Assembly (NCBI GenBank): GCA_017474925.1
Contig: JAFVGN010000055.1
Coordinates: 1-46,618 of the forward strand
Length of the DNA: 46,618 bases
From: Prevotella sp.
GTDB taxonomy: Bacteria > Bacteroidota > Bacteroidia > Bacteroidales > Bacteroidaceae
Reading direction: 5' to 3'
Part shown: positions 25,083 to 35,339 of the stretch, piece after piece
How the letters are laid out: each line of letters begins with the position of its first letter
Numbering within the stretch: the first letter of the stretch is position 1
Notes under the pieces: generated by a model
Databases searched by the model: none
What the model saw: the letters and a program-made list of their open reading frames with translations, nothing else
What the model was told of the DNA's origin: nothing
Translations under genes and position numbers: made by a program

Positions 25083-26237
25083 TTACAATATTTTGTGATA
25101 TAGGCTGATGATATCATCCTTGGTGACCTCACGGGGGTTACCAGGAGTACAGACATCATTAATTGCCTGTTCGGCAAGAGCAGGAATATCTTTCTCAGTA
25201 ATACCAAGATCGGTCAGATGCTTGTTCGTTCCAACGACAGCACTCAGCTCTTCAATGGCTTTACAAGCAGCATCGGCGGCCTGCTCTAAGGTCATACCTT
25301 CCTGCCATACTCCTACTGCTTTGGCTATCTGCTCGTACTTGGCGAGACAGACAGGGGCGTTGAAGCGCATAACCGTAGGCAACAACATGGCACAGGCAAC
25401 GCCATGGGGAACGTCGAACAAGGCAGAGAGCGGATGAGCCATGCCGTGATCGACGCCCAGACCGACATTAGAGAATGCCATTCCGGCAATATATTGGGCT
25501 ACAGCCATACCATTACGTCCTTCCGGATTCTTCGGATCATTGACAGCCATAGGCAGATACTTGTGAATCATCTCAATAGCTTTCAGCTCAAACATGTCAC
25601 TCATCTCCCAGGCAGCCTTGGTAATCAGTCCTTCAATAGCGTGCGTCATAGCATCCATACCAGTGGCGGCAGTCAAGCCCTTCGGCAGCGAATACATGAG
25701 TTCTGCATCAATAATAGCACAGACAGGAATGTCGTTGGGGTCAACACAAACCATCTTTGCCTGACGACTCTCATCAATGATGACATAGTTGATGGTCGTC
25801 TCTGCTGCAGTACCTGCTGTTGTGGGAAGGGCAATGATTGGTAACGATTTCTTTTTGGTATCGGCTACACCCTCAAGTGACACGATATCGGAGAACTCTG
25901 GATTGTTGACTACAATTCCTATACCCTTTGCCGTGTCCATAGATGAGCCACCACCGATGGCTACGATGAAGTCTGCACTAGCCTTCTTGCAAGCCTCAAT
26001 ACCGCTTTTTACGTTTGTTACTGTGGGGTTGGGTTTTACATCATCAAAGATGTCGTAGGCTATGCCAGCCTCATCCAACACATCAAGCACCATTTTGGCT
26101 ACACCAAACTGCATCAGTCCTTTATCTGTTACGACTAAGGCTTTTTTGAAACCCAAACGTTCCACTACACCTGGCAGTTCTTTACGGGCGCCAGGACCAA
26201 AATACGATACCTCGTTAAGAATAAATCTGTTAACCAT
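25083..26237 (-). CDS. fucO: Lactaldehyde reductase (iron-dependent alcohol dehydrogenase)
   Basis: This 384-residue group III iron-dependent alcohol dehydrogenase reduces L-lactaldehyde to 1,2-propanediol with NADH, recycling cofactor in anaerobic rhamnose or fucose use. The NAD-binding GGGSSMDTAKG and metal-binding DAMTHAIEGL and HGMAHPLSALFDVPHG motifs are intact. The KELPGVVERLGFKKALVVTDKGLMQFGV opening is typical of FucO. It is 18 bp upstream of rhaB. The pair RhaD-FucO argues for rhamnose (or fucose) as the pathway sugar. Confidence 0.93.
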   Translation of the reverse strand: MVNRFILNEVSYFGPGARKELPGVVERLGFKKALVVTDKGLMQFGVAKMVLDVLDEAGIAYDIFDDVKPNPTVTNVKSGIEACKKASADFIVAIGGGSSMDTAKGIGIVVNNPEFSDIVSLEGVADTKKKSLPIIALPTTAGTAAETTINYVIIDESRQAKMVCVDPNDIPVCAIIDAELMYSLPKGLTAATGMDAMTHAIEGLITKAAWEMSDMFELKAIEMIHKYLPMAVNDPKNPEGRNGMAVAQYIAGMAFSNVGLGVDHGMAHPLSALFDVPHGVACAMLLPTVMRFNAPVCLAKYEQIAKAVGVWQEGMTLEQAADAACKAIEELSAVVGTNKHLTDLGITEKDIPALAEQAINDVCTPGNPREVTKDDIISLYHKIL

Positions 26238-26257
26238 AACTATGTTTTTTTAAGTTT

Positions 26258-27736
26258 TTAGTAATCTATGATACTCTCATCGTAAATGTTATGCTCATTC
26301 CCATCGTGTAATGGTTTCCATACCTGTGCGAAGAAGGGATTGCGCTTGGCCTCCTCATCATAGTTCCAAGGCATGGGCAGGCATTCAGGACACCAGTGAC
26401 CGCCAAAGAGAATAAGCGCAGGAGATGCCTCGAATTGATGTCCGAAGGCACATTCCCATTTCAGTTTGGTGCGCAAATCACCTTTGGTCATCGTTACTGA
26501 CAGACATTTGCCTCCTCTGAATTCAGCAACTTTTCGCATATCGTTAATGTCCAGTTCACTCTCTGGCTTTGTCTCATCATATCCATGATCAAGATAAGTG
26601 GGAGTCATGGATGGTCTCTCGAGTTTGAAGTTCTCCCAACAGGGAATCTGGTTCCATGCTTCGCGTGAGCCAAAGAATGAGGTAATGCGAGGCTGTACGT
26701 CATGCTTGAACCAATAGAGGGGACCAAAGGGCTTTTGGGCTACTGGCTTGAACACAAAGTTCTTAATGATCCACGACGGCACATATTTGGCGAGCTTTGT
26801 TGTTGCCGGTGCCTCATCACCCATCCGCTTGATAAACTGATGTACATCACCGCTACGGAAATGCAGGTGTTCTTCAAGCTTGTCGGAGTCGGTGTACCAC
26901 TGTCCGTGGAAGTTTCTGGTAGCTGACCATTTGGGCTCCAAAACTTTCGTCACATCACTCATGCCTAAAGCACCAAACGACCAATTCATAAACTCCCAGT
27001 TTACGGTGCGATATTTCTCACCGCCACCAATATTATACACATGGCACCAGAAGTCTTCCGCAACATCCTCATTGCAGACATTCAACAATAACCTTCCTGA
27101 ATCTTCTACTGTCACCCATTCAAACACACCATTGAACGGTTCGTGGAACATGATGGGATCCAGATTGTTCAGAATCTCAGGATACAGGATACCCGTCTGT
27201 CGCATGGATACCCAATACTTCAGTCCCGACTCTATGATTTCACGTTCTGCAATGGTCTTCGATAAGGCATAAAAATCGTAGATGCTGATCTTGATTGGAT
27301 CTCCGGCACGTCCCCAATGAATAGGAGGATTACGGTCACCTGTCTCGGCTACTGTACCTATATAGACCAGTTTCACTTTATCTGGGTCTGGCTGTGCCTT
27401 GATAGCCTTCACGATATTTTGGGCGGCTGCGACGTTGACTTTTAATGTCGCCTTGGGGTGATAGTCGGCAGCGGGTGATACCATACCGCCTACATGCAAC
27501 ACTATGTCTGCCCCATTTACACAGTTGAGGACGTCATCGTAATTGGTCAGATCGCCATATACAACCCTTATTCCGTCTACACCTTCATATGGTGCAATAA
27601 TTGTTTTGTCCTTCTCAGTCGGTAAGACCAATAGGGTAAGGTTAAACTCATCAAGTCGTTTGCTGAGTTGCAGCAAACCTTGATAACCCATGTGCCCTGT
27701 GGCCCCAGTCAGAAAAACGTTTCGTTTCATCTTCAT
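26258..27736 (-). CDS. Extended SDR oxidoreductase fused to a C-terminal zinc ribbon
   Basis: This 492-residue protein's first about 330 residues are an extended short-chain dehydrogenase/epimerase. The nucleotide-binding TGATGHMG is at 10-17, an acidic loop near GDLTN (61-65), and the catalytic Y156-x-x-x-K160. The last about 160 residues are unusual. KWECAFGHQFEASP and GGHWCPECLP place C429, H433, C449 and C452 as a C-H-C-C zinc-ribbon set. There is no signal peptide, so it is cytoplasmic. It is 20 bp upstream of fucO and 6 bp downstream of the GH78 gene, so it is part of the rhamnoside operon. The substrate is unknown: a nucleotide sugar, a free sugar or a glycoside aglycone are all possible. 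Confidence 0.82.
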   Translation of the reverse strand: MKMKRNVFLTGATGHMGYQGLLQLSKRLDEFNLTLLVLPTEKDKTIIAPYEGVDGIRVVYGDLTNYDDVLNCVNGADIVLHVGGMVSPAADYHPKATLKVNVAAAQNIVKAIKAQPDPDKVKLVYIGTVAETGDRNPPIHWGRAGDPIKISIYDFYALSKTIAEREIIESGLKYWVSMRQTGILYPEILNNLDPIMFHEPFNGVFEWVTVEDSGRLLLNVCNEDVAEDFWCHVYNIGGGEKYRTVNWEFMNWSFGALGMSDVTKVLEPKWSATRNFHGQWYTDSDKLEEHLHFRSGDVHQFIKRMGDEAPATTKLAKYVPSWIIKNFVFKPVAQKPFGPLYWFKHDVQPRITSFFGSREAWNQIPCWENFKLERPSMTPTYLDHGYDETKPESELDINDMRKVAEFRGGKCLSVTMTKGDLRTKLKWECAFGHQFEASPALILFGGHWCPECLPMPWNYDEEAKRNPFFAQVWKPLHDGNEHNIYDESIIDY

Positions 27737-27742
27737 ATAGTA

Positions 27743-30037
27743 TTATAGGGTAAAACTGTTTTTGCCCGAAACGAGTTCCTTCTTTTCTCCGTTCCAGACA
27801 AAGTACGCTTTGGTGTTCTCAGGGATGGTTAGTTCTACGAGCCATTTCTTGCCCTTCTTATGATAACTGGCTGATACCATGCCGTTGGGATGAGGCATTG
27901 AGCCAGAAACCTGCGTCAGTGTGCCGAGGTGTGGCTCGATTTTGATGGTGGCAAAGCCTTGTGCATCACTCTCGATACCAAGGATGGTACGGTAGTACTC
28001 AATATTAGGACTTGCACCCCATGCATGACAGTCACTGCGTGTGCTCTCTACCTTGGAATCCTCTCCCCATGTGGTCATGCCAAGCGCTATATTCTTGCGC
28101 CAGATGTCAAGGCCCGAAATATAGTCATTACCCATACCTGCCTTACGCAATGCCCAGTTGGTGTAATAGAGGAAATAGATAGACGACTGTATCAGGTCAT
28201 CTTTCTCTTCCACCATTTTCTTTGCCACAGCTTTTGCCTCGTCACCCTCGAAGACACCCGTCAGGATGGCCAGCGAGTTGGCCTGCTGGGAGTATGCTTT
28301 CATATTGCCGTTGTCAGCCACAAGTCCACGCTCAGCACTGTAATAGTTCTTGCGGATGGCAGCCTTCAGCAGCTCTGCCTTCTCGCTATCGTGCTTAGCC
28401 ATAAACTCGTAACCGATACCTGCCTCTATTTCTGCTGCCATCTGGTATGCCCAAAGCAGTTGCAAATCAACCACGCCGTTATAGCCCTTCTTATCGCTTA
28501 CTGGAGCACCCTGTATCCAGTTACGTCCGCAGTTCTCTGCCCAGTCGGTGAAGAGCCAGTAAGGTAGATCCTTTAGGCGGCCATCAGCCTCCTGATAGAG
28601 TTCAAAGAAATGGAGTACCTGACGGATGCCGTTCAACTGTTGCTTCACGAAACCCATATCATTGCGATAGCGGTAATAGTCATGTACCATACCGATCCAT
28701 GCCAGTGCGAATGGAGGGATGATAGACAGACGGTATGATGGATAACGGCTCTGAGTCAGACCGTCGGTATTGCGTGAAGCATCAATCATCTTGATGGCTT
28801 TTTTAGGCATACGGTCATCAATCGTATTGAAATGCGTCACCATAGCCTGAATACGGGTATCACCGAGATACTGCAGCTGCTCATAGTAAGGACAATCCAT
28901 ATAAGTTTCCATCGCACAGAGCGTAGCTGTACGCCAGCCAATCTCCAGCATCTGCTCCATCTGCTTGTCTGAACAGGTGGCAGTAGAGGTCTTATCGAAA
29001 GGATATCTTACGGTCAGCGACTTCACATCAGAGATGGTAAGCGGTTCTGCACCTGTGGTAACATCAATGCCTACATAACGGTAAGTACGCCAGTCAAGGT
29101 TGGTGAATGTATAGTTTCTTCCGTCCATGATAAGACTATCATGACGGGCCACGAACTTTTTACCCTCTATCTCATTGCGGTTACCCTTTTCACCCACATC
29201 ATTATAAAGGCCCTCTGCATATCGGATGGCTATACGGGCACCCTTGCCGCCACTGGTGACCATCTTGAAGAAGGCATTGGTAAGAACCTTATTGTCGAGG
29301 ATAATCTGCTTGGTGGTGTTAGCTGGAATGGTAACGGATGTCCATGGTTTTTCACCCAACTGATCTTCCTTCACTGTCAACTCTGGTATCATGGTTGGCA
29401 TGAGCTGGTGCTCATCAAAGTTATCCTTGCATCCTTTCAGCATGCCGGCATTGATAGCAATGGCATTCACCCATTCACTGTCGGCTATGTTCATGTCGAT
29501 CAATTCACCAGGGTTAAGCGGGAAGAAACCAATCACGTGCTGCTCCAACTGGTGGTAACGGTTCAGGCGGCGCACCTTCCATGTAGGGTCTGTCTTAAGT
29601 TTTGCAGACTCTTTGTCTGCTCCACTGATGATAAACCCTGTCTGCATGGAGAACTGGTGAACGGCGCGTTTCTCGCCGTCGTTCCATACGATGGCGGTGA
29701 CATTGTTATCACCCTCCTTGAGGTAAGGAGCGAGATCTACAGTCTGGTAGAACCAATGCTCTAAGTCGCCTAATGAAGGACCGAGTGATGTCAGTTCTCC
29801 ATTGACAAAGAGCTTATAGCGGTTGTCGGCACTAACATAAACAACAAACTTCTCAGGCTTGGCAGCGAGTGTCAGGGTTTTCTGATACTCATAGACACCA
29901 TACTTTGAGAGGTCTTCGCCTGGCATGGCTATCCAGTAAGCCTTCCAAGGCTTGCACAATACAGCGTCAGGTTGCTGAGCAAGAGATACTGCCGAGAACC
30001 AAACGATTAGATTCAGTATGAAGAATAGTCTTTTCAT
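27743..30037 (-). CDS. Secreted alpha-L-rhamnosidase, GH78
   Basis: This 764-residue secreted enzyme has a signal peptide ending LAQQ. The N-terminal beta-sandwich has the FVVYVSADNRYKLFVNGE pattern of GH78 accessory domains. The (alpha/alpha)6 catalytic domain starts near 350. The GH78 signature DCPYYEQLQYLGDTR (381-395) carries the conserved acidic residues, and a C-terminal beta-sandwich follows (WLVELTIPENTKAYFVWNG). It releases terminal alpha-L-rhamnose. It is 18 bp after the GH3 gene and 6 bp before the SDR gene. Confidence 0.9.
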   Translation of the reverse strand: MKRLFFILNLIVWFSAVSLAQQPDAVLCKPWKAYWIAMPGEDLSKYGVYEYQKTLTLAAKPEKFVVYVSADNRYKLFVNGELTSLGPSLGDLEHWFYQTVDLAPYLKEGDNNVTAIVWNDGEKRAVHQFSMQTGFIISGADKESAKLKTDPTWKVRRLNRYHQLEQHVIGFFPLNPGELIDMNIADSEWVNAIAINAGMLKGCKDNFDEHQLMPTMIPELTVKEDQLGEKPWTSVTIPANTTKQIILDNKVLTNAFFKMVTSGGKGARIAIRYAEGLYNDVGEKGNRNEIEGKKFVARHDSLIMDGRNYTFTNLDWRTYRYVGIDVTTGAEPLTISDVKSLTVRYPFDKTSTATCSDKQMEQMLEIGWRTATLCAMETYMDCPYYEQLQYLGDTRIQAMVTHFNTIDDRMPKKAIKMIDASRNTDGLTQSRYPSYRLSIIPPFALAWIGMVHDYYRYRNDMGFVKQQLNGIRQVLHFFELYQEADGRLKDLPYWLFTDWAENCGRNWIQGAPVSDKKGYNGVVDLQLLWAYQMAAEIEAGIGYEFMAKHDSEKAELLKAAIRKNYYSAERGLVADNGNMKAYSQQANSLAILTGVFEGDEAKAVAKKMVEEKDDLIQSSIYFLYYTNWALRKAGMGNDYISGLDIWRKNIALGMTTWGEDSKVESTRSDCHAWGASPNIEYYRTILGIESDAQGFATIKIEPHLGTLTQVSGSMPHPNGMVSASYHKKGKKWLVELTIPENTKAYFVWNGEKKELVSGKNSFTL

Positions 30038-30055
30038 ATTTTCTTTTTTACTTTT

Positions 30056-32317
30056 TTACTTTTCCATACTATGACATTTCTCCGTTACTACATCGTTCTC
30101 CAGTGTGAACGAGGTTTCCTGTTGGAAGTTGCGGCTCGAGTTACCCACCTTTACGGTGTAGGTACCCTTATCAGCAATCCATGATGACTGATCTGGATAA
30201 TAAGAGGCCAAATCATCGGCAGAAAGTGTGAACGTAATGACTTGTTTCTCACCTGGTTTCAGGAGCTTGGTTTTTACGAAACCCTTCAGTTCCTCTGAAG
30301 GCTTCTCCTGAGATGCCACTGGTGCAGAGAGATAGAGCTGTACGACCTCCTTACCTGCCACTTTACCAGTATTCTTGACGATTACCGTTGCAGTCAACTT
30401 ATTATTGAATGTCTTAGCATTGAGTTTCAATCCCGACATACTGAAAGTCGTGTAAGATAAACCGTAACCAAACGGATAGGCTGGTTCCACATTTTTAGTG
30501 TTATGGTAGCGATAACCTACAAAGATATCATCGTTATACTCGCAATACTGAGGTTTCTTTGCTGGCACCCCGGGGAAGTCCTTTGCGCTGGGTACATCCT
30601 CGTAGGCCTTGGGGAAGGTGATGGCAAGCTTACCTGAAGGATTCACCTTACCACACACTACATCGGCCACCGCATTGCCTGCCTGTACGCCAGGGAGCCA
30701 TGCTACGAGGATGGCATCTACCTTATCGGCCCATGTATAGGCATCGATGACACCATCTACATTGAGTACAGCAACAACCTTCTTACCCTTTGCATGGAAT
30801 ACTTCGGAAGCATTGCTCAGCATGGCAAGCTCTGCCTCTGATAATTTATAATCAGCGTCGACCTTACGGTCTCTTCCTTCGCCAGCGATTCTACCTATGG
30901 TAATAACAGCTATGTCATTCTTGGCAGCTAACTGCTCGAGTTCATCCTTGGTCCATAAACGTTCAGGTATAGCTTCTACTTTCTGGATAATCTGTGTTCG
31001 TGGGGGGAGTTTAGCCTCCTCTTCGGCAATATATTTAGCATGGAGGGCAACAAGCTCCTTATTAATTGTAAAGCCTGCACTTTGGAAACCTTCGGCTATT
31101 GATACATTATGTGCACTTGGAACCTCGCCAGAACCAGTACCACCGACGATGGTCTTATAGGAATAGTTACCAAGTAAGGCTACTGACATGCCCTTCTTAA
31201 GAGGAAGGACAGGAGTAAGACCGTTCTTCAGGAGTACCATACCCTCTGTAGCTGCATTTCTAGAAACCTGTGCATGAGCCTTGAGGTCTGGATTGTCAGT
31301 GTACTTATAGCCAAGGAATGAAGGACACTTGACAACGAGTTCCAGAATGCGTTCAATATTGCGGTCAACCTCTTCCATCGAGAGCGTACCATTGGCAATG
31401 GCAGCCTTGATCTGCTCAGTCTCGTTAGGACGGCCAGGCATCATCAAGTCATTACCAGCAGCTACCTGGGCAGCAAAATCCTTACCTGCAAACCAGTCTG
31501 TTGTCACCATTCCTTTGAACCCCCACTCATCACGCAGGATGGTAGTCAAGAGATACTTGGACTCAGCGGTAAACGATCCGTTGAGTTTATTGTATGAGCT
31601 CATCACCGTCCAAGGCTGGGCCGTCTTCACGACATACTGGAAAGCACGCAGATAGATTTCTCTTAAAACACGCTCCGACATACGGGCGTCTACAGAGGCA
31701 CGTCGTGTCTCCTGATTATTGGCAGCAAAGTGCTTTACTGATGTACCGACCCCGTTCTTCTGTACGCCATTTACCATAGCGGCAGCAATATGCCCTGTCA
31801 AATAGGGATCCTCTGAGTAGTACTCATAGTTACGTCCGCAGAGCAGGTTACGCTGTATATTCATGCCTGGTGCAAGGAGTATGTCAACACCATATTCCTT
31901 GGTTTCGTTACCCATGGCATTACCCACCTCCTCTACCAGTGCAGTATTCCATGTGGATGCCAGTATGGTACCTGTAGGGAATGCCGTGGTATAATAACGT
32001 CTTGTTTTATCCCCGCGAATTGTATCAATACGCAAACCGGCAGGGCCGTCGGCCATAATGATGGCTGGTATGCCTAAACGCTCCATACGCTGAGTTTCGC
32101 CAGCAGAACCTGGCACTTTACCTTGCACACTACCTGTAACAGGACCGGAACCTGATGCAGCAGGCATGCCTATACCATGCAGAAATTCTATCTTCTCGTC
32201 AAGCGTCATGGCTTTGACAACATCTTTTATGGTAGCTTTAGAAAGCTTTGGCTGAGCAGCGACACCAAGTGCCACCATGCAGGCAGCTGACAACAATACA
32301 GTTTTTAGATTCTTCAT
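30056..32317 (-). CDS. Secreted GH3 beta-glycosidase
   Basis: This 753-residue secreted GH3 enzyme, probably a beta-glucosidase, has a signal peptide ending VAAQ. The (alpha/beta)8 barrel contains IPAIIMADGPAGLR, the KHFAANNQETRR motif near 195-206 and the nucleophile D274 in VTTDWFAG. The alpha/beta sandwich carries GRIAGEGRDR (likely the acid/base region), and a fibronectin III-like domain closes the protein (YPFGYGLSYTTF onward). An inserted PA14 domain is not evident. Within the rhamnoside operon it would remove the beta-linked glucose exposed after rhamnose cleavage; linkage is inference. Confidence 0.9.
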   Translation of the reverse strand: MKNLKTVLLSAACMVALGVAAQPKLSKATIKDVVKAMTLDEKIEFLHGIGMPAASGSGPVTGSVQGKVPGSAGETQRMERLGIPAIIMADGPAGLRIDTIRGDKTRRYYTTAFPTGTILASTWNTALVEEVGNAMGNETKEYGVDILLAPGMNIQRNLLCGRNYEYYSEDPYLTGHIAAAMVNGVQKNGVGTSVKHFAANNQETRRASVDARMSERVLREIYLRAFQYVVKTAQPWTVMSSYNKLNGSFTAESKYLLTTILRDEWGFKGMVTTDWFAGKDFAAQVAAGNDLMMPGRPNETEQIKAAIANGTLSMEEVDRNIERILELVVKCPSFLGYKYTDNPDLKAHAQVSRNAATEGMVLLKNGLTPVLPLKKGMSVALLGNYSYKTIVGGTGSGEVPSAHNVSIAEGFQSAGFTINKELVALHAKYIAEEEAKLPPRTQIIQKVEAIPERLWTKDELEQLAAKNDIAVITIGRIAGEGRDRKVDADYKLSEAELAMLSNASEVFHAKGKKVVAVLNVDGVIDAYTWADKVDAILVAWLPGVQAGNAVADVVCGKVNPSGKLAITFPKAYEDVPSAKDFPGVPAKKPQYCEYNDDIFVGYRYHNTKNVEPAYPFGYGLSYTTFSMSGLKLNAKTFNNKLTATVIVKNTGKVAGKEVVQLYLSAPVASQEKPSEELKGFVKTKLLKPGEKQVITFTLSADDLASYYPDQSSWIADKGTYTVKVGNSSRNFQQETSFTLENDVVTEKCHSMEK

Positions 32318-32330
32318 GATTATGTAATCT

Positions 32331-35228
32331 TTAATTTTTAATGTTTAATGACAACAGACGTACTGGTCCAAGGATACCCTGAGCGGCAAGTCCTGAATCT
32401 TTAAGCATCTTGAAGAGGCGGTCCCGATCTATGCCTCTCTTGACAAACTCGTTGTATTTCGAAGGTGTCACCTTGACCGTGATAGTATTGTTACCCTTTC
32501 GGAGGTACTGTGTTACATCGAAGAGGAAAGGTGCAAAAATGCGTTTTCCAACCTCTTGTCCATTGACAGTCACTTCCGCACTATAACAGACCTTCCCTAA
32601 ATCGATGTAATATTCTGCTTTCTTATCTTTCTGTATATCGATATTGAATGTGTAAGCAGCTTCGTTGCCACAAAATTCAAGAATCTCACTGTCGCGCCAG
32701 TCTGTTATCGGATTGTTTGAGAGCATGAGTGTATCCACCTCAATATCTGCATTTTTTATACTTGTCACTTCGATGGCCCTTGAATAAGCAAAGTTATTAA
32801 TCTTGTCTTCTGCTTTTTCTGCAGCTTCTATCTTCTTATTGGTACAGAGGAGGAAAGCTGTTGAGAGGGGGCCAAAGTACTTCTGTATTTTGCCCTTAGG
32901 ATCTTTCGTAGCCTCGATGATAATACCATTTTCAGGATTCATCCAATAGGCATAAGTGTATTTCTCGTTTGGGTAGAAGATGATGTCTTGCCATTCTTCA
33001 CTCTCGTTCCAATAGAACTGCGCCACCGCTCCGTCATCCATCATGCGGCGCACCTGACGCATGGTAGGAGCGTTGTAAAGTGTGCGCACAGGCATGTCGA
33101 TAGTATTAATCCAAGAGGAAAGCTTACCAATACTACCGATGCTCTTCACGTTGCCGTGCTTCATCATGGCCTTTACTGTCTCAGCGGTAAGACGGTCGTT
33201 CTGCTCGTAGTCTTTATACGAAGGCTGAATCATTGGTGCGTCTCCCATGATAACAATATTTCCACCCTTTTCAGCCACTGCCTTGAGGTTTTGAGCACTA
33301 GCAAGCTGTATGAATGGTGCATTGTAGAGAATCAGTCCCTGGTATTCGTTACCACGTACATTGAGTGTGCTACCCTTACCATTACGCAGCGCCTGCAGCG
33401 ACTCGTCGTTGATCCAGTCCCATTCTACACCAACTGCATTCAGTTTATCAATGAGCGGCATGATATTGGTGACCCACTCTGTGATTTTTTTGGTATCAAG
33501 ATCCTGTTCTGTTCCCTTCTTCAGTACTGGTTCCACGTCGGGCAGGTAACCACGGCAGAGCAGTTCCTTGGGGTTCTGAACATAGTGGGTATAGTTGAGG
33601 AAAGGGAAGTATATCAACACATCGGCATGTGGCTTGCCACTCCTGAGCACATACTGTGCCCTTTGTATGTAAGTATTCACATCGTTCATGTACTTCCAAA
33701 AGGCATTCGTCTCACTCAAAGCTGAAGAGAAGTTAACACCCAAGGCACTGTTATAGAACGGATACCATCCCTCTTTGGGGTATCCATCAGGGAAGTAGCT
33801 GTATGGCGTACCATGGTAGATTATCTGGTTCACTCCGCTGGTGAGAATCTTGTCTATCGTCATGCGCAACTTCTGTGGCGTTGTGAGGAAGGCACGGTTG
33901 ATATACACAGCCGACTCACAGGTGACAATAGGACGGTTGTAGAGGTGTGCTCCAGAAGAGATAATCTTATAGCCACATTCTGAGTTCAGACCGAATTGCA
34001 TGGTTTCCATCTCCGGGATGGAAGCACTGCCTGCCATAGACATCATATCCATATTCAGACCATAGGCCTGTGTGCGGTGCAGCATGCCTTTAGGCTCGAA
34101 ATAGCTCTTGGAAGCTTCTAGCATATGCGCTTTAAGAAGGTCGCTGAGCGTTAGGTCGTAATCATATCTCAATCGCCAATCCTGTTCAGAGAAAGCGAAC
34201 GATGGCTTTGTATCAGGATTTGCCATGCGATAGTACATATTGTTATATCCATACCAGATATTAGCTGGAAGGTATGGCGTAGGGTCATAACCACGGTTCT
34301 TCTTGAACACCGCAATAAAGTCATCGGTAAAGTGGCGGTCAGCTCGGAATTCATAGCTGTCGTTAAAAGCACAACGTAGTGGAGCGCCCATATACTTTGC
34401 CAGACCTGTGCGCTCACCGAACCAATGCTCATAGTTCTTTACTACCTTGGTGGAGTCGAAGTGGTTCATGGCAAAACCGCTGTTACGTGCTGCCATCAGC
34501 ATAGGTGCCTCCATGTCAGCCATCTGCCAGAAGGTGATGATATGCCAGTCCTTCTCCGGCGTGTTGAAGACCACGGCACTATCCTTTATTTGTGAGGTCA
34601 GGTCAACCACGCTCTTCTGGTCGAGCCATAAGGTAGGTCCTTCATCACCAGACCTCTTGGCTGCAAGGACGGCTACAATCTTAGCCTTGGGACGATCACC
34701 CTTCTCGGCGCGAGGCAGTGAAACAGGTTTTTTGTTATTAGGGGTGACAGTAACCATACCATATTCCAGCGTCTGGTTGTTGTCCTCTTCTGTCATGTGG
34801 GCACCACCTGAAGGCCATCCGCTGCCATTGGTCAAATCTACGATAAGTCCTAACCTGCGAGCCTCCTCCATCACGGTCGTGAGGTTGCTGTAATAGAGCG
34901 GGGTGTCGTAACTCATGATGCGGTCGGCCCTGCCTTTTCCTTTTGTAGGCATGACGAGCGACATGGGCTGTATCTCTACACCGGCAAAATGGTTGTCGGC
35001 AAAGAGTTGCAGCTCGCGTTTCAGTTCCTCTTTCTCTACATCGTTTCCTGGCCACCACCAACGTGTCAGCGGACCGAATTTCAGTTCCGGCGCAGTGAAT
35101 TTTGCTGGAGTGAATATTGTTGGGCTCAGCCATGTCTGACTGCCTTTGGTGTCCTTTGCATGACTATGAATCACATGAGTCATATTAAGCATCGTAACAG
35201 AAATGGCTATTATTAGGATTCGTTTCAT
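32331..35228 (-). CDS. Secreted alpha-L-rhamnosidase, GH106
   Basis: This large secreted GH106-type enzyme of 965 residues is the first gene of the rhamnoside operon. The signal peptide is followed by the family-typical opening LTRWWWPGNDVEKEELKREL (about 55-74) and AGVEIQPMSL. An (alpha/beta)8-like barrel follows, and the C-terminal half contains a galactose-binding-like jelly roll (YYIDLGKVCYSAEVTVNGQE). GH106 enzymes release terminal L-rhamnose from rhamnogalacturonan side chains or glycosides. The preceding terminator (35284-35325) separates it from the receptor unit; I could not find a consensus promoter in the remaining 55 bp. Confidence 0.85.
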   Translation of the reverse strand: MKRILIIAISVTMLNMTHVIHSHAKDTKGSQTWLSPTIFTPAKFTAPELKFGPLTRWWWPGNDVEKEELKRELQLFADNHFAGVEIQPMSLVMPTKGKGRADRIMSYDTPLYYSNLTTVMEEARRLGLIVDLTNGSGWPSGGAHMTEEDNNQTLEYGMVTVTPNNKKPVSLPRAEKGDRPKAKIVAVLAAKRSGDEGPTLWLDQKSVVDLTSQIKDSAVVFNTPEKDWHIITFWQMADMEAPMLMAARNSGFAMNHFDSTKVVKNYEHWFGERTGLAKYMGAPLRCAFNDSYEFRADRHFTDDFIAVFKKNRGYDPTPYLPANIWYGYNNMYYRMANPDTKPSFAFSEQDWRLRYDYDLTLSDLLKAHMLEASKSYFEPKGMLHRTQAYGLNMDMMSMAGSASIPEMETMQFGLNSECGYKIISSGAHLYNRPIVTCESAVYINRAFLTTPQKLRMTIDKILTSGVNQIIYHGTPYSYFPDGYPKEGWYPFYNSALGVNFSSALSETNAFWKYMNDVNTYIQRAQYVLRSGKPHADVLIYFPFLNYTHYVQNPKELLCRGYLPDVEPVLKKGTEQDLDTKKITEWVTNIMPLIDKLNAVGVEWDWINDESLQALRNGKGSTLNVRGNEYQGLILYNAPFIQLASAQNLKAVAEKGGNIVIMGDAPMIQPSYKDYEQNDRLTAETVKAMMKHGNVKSIGSIGKLSSWINTIDMPVRTLYNAPTMRQVRRMMDDGAVAQFYWNESEEWQDIIFYPNEKYTYAYWMNPENGIIIEATKDPKGKIQKYFGPLSTAFLLCTNKKIEAAEKAEDKINNFAYSRAIEVTSIKNADIEVDTLMLSNNPITDWRDSEILEFCGNEAAYTFNIDIQKDKKAEYYIDLGKVCYSAEVTVNGQEVGKRIFAPFLFDVTQYLRKGNNTITVKVTPSKYNEFVKRGIDRDRLFKMLKDSGLAAQGILGPVRLLSLNIKN

Positions 35229-35283
35229 AAATAGCTTCAGGATTTAGTTGTTTTGTTTAGACAATAGAATCGTAATCACTTCG

Positions 35284-35325
35284 AAAAAAATAGGGAGTTA
35301 GCTTCACATAGGAGCCAACTCCCTA
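35284..35325 (-). terminator. Intrinsic terminator of the receptor/small-protein unit
   Basis: On the - strand TAGGGAGTT...AACTCCCTA (35317-35325 pairing with 35291-35299) plus an inner GCT/AGC extension is followed by seven Ts (35290-35284). It lies between the small secreted gene and the GH106 gene. Confidence 0.85.
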
Positions 35326-35339
35326 TCATAGAATATCAC

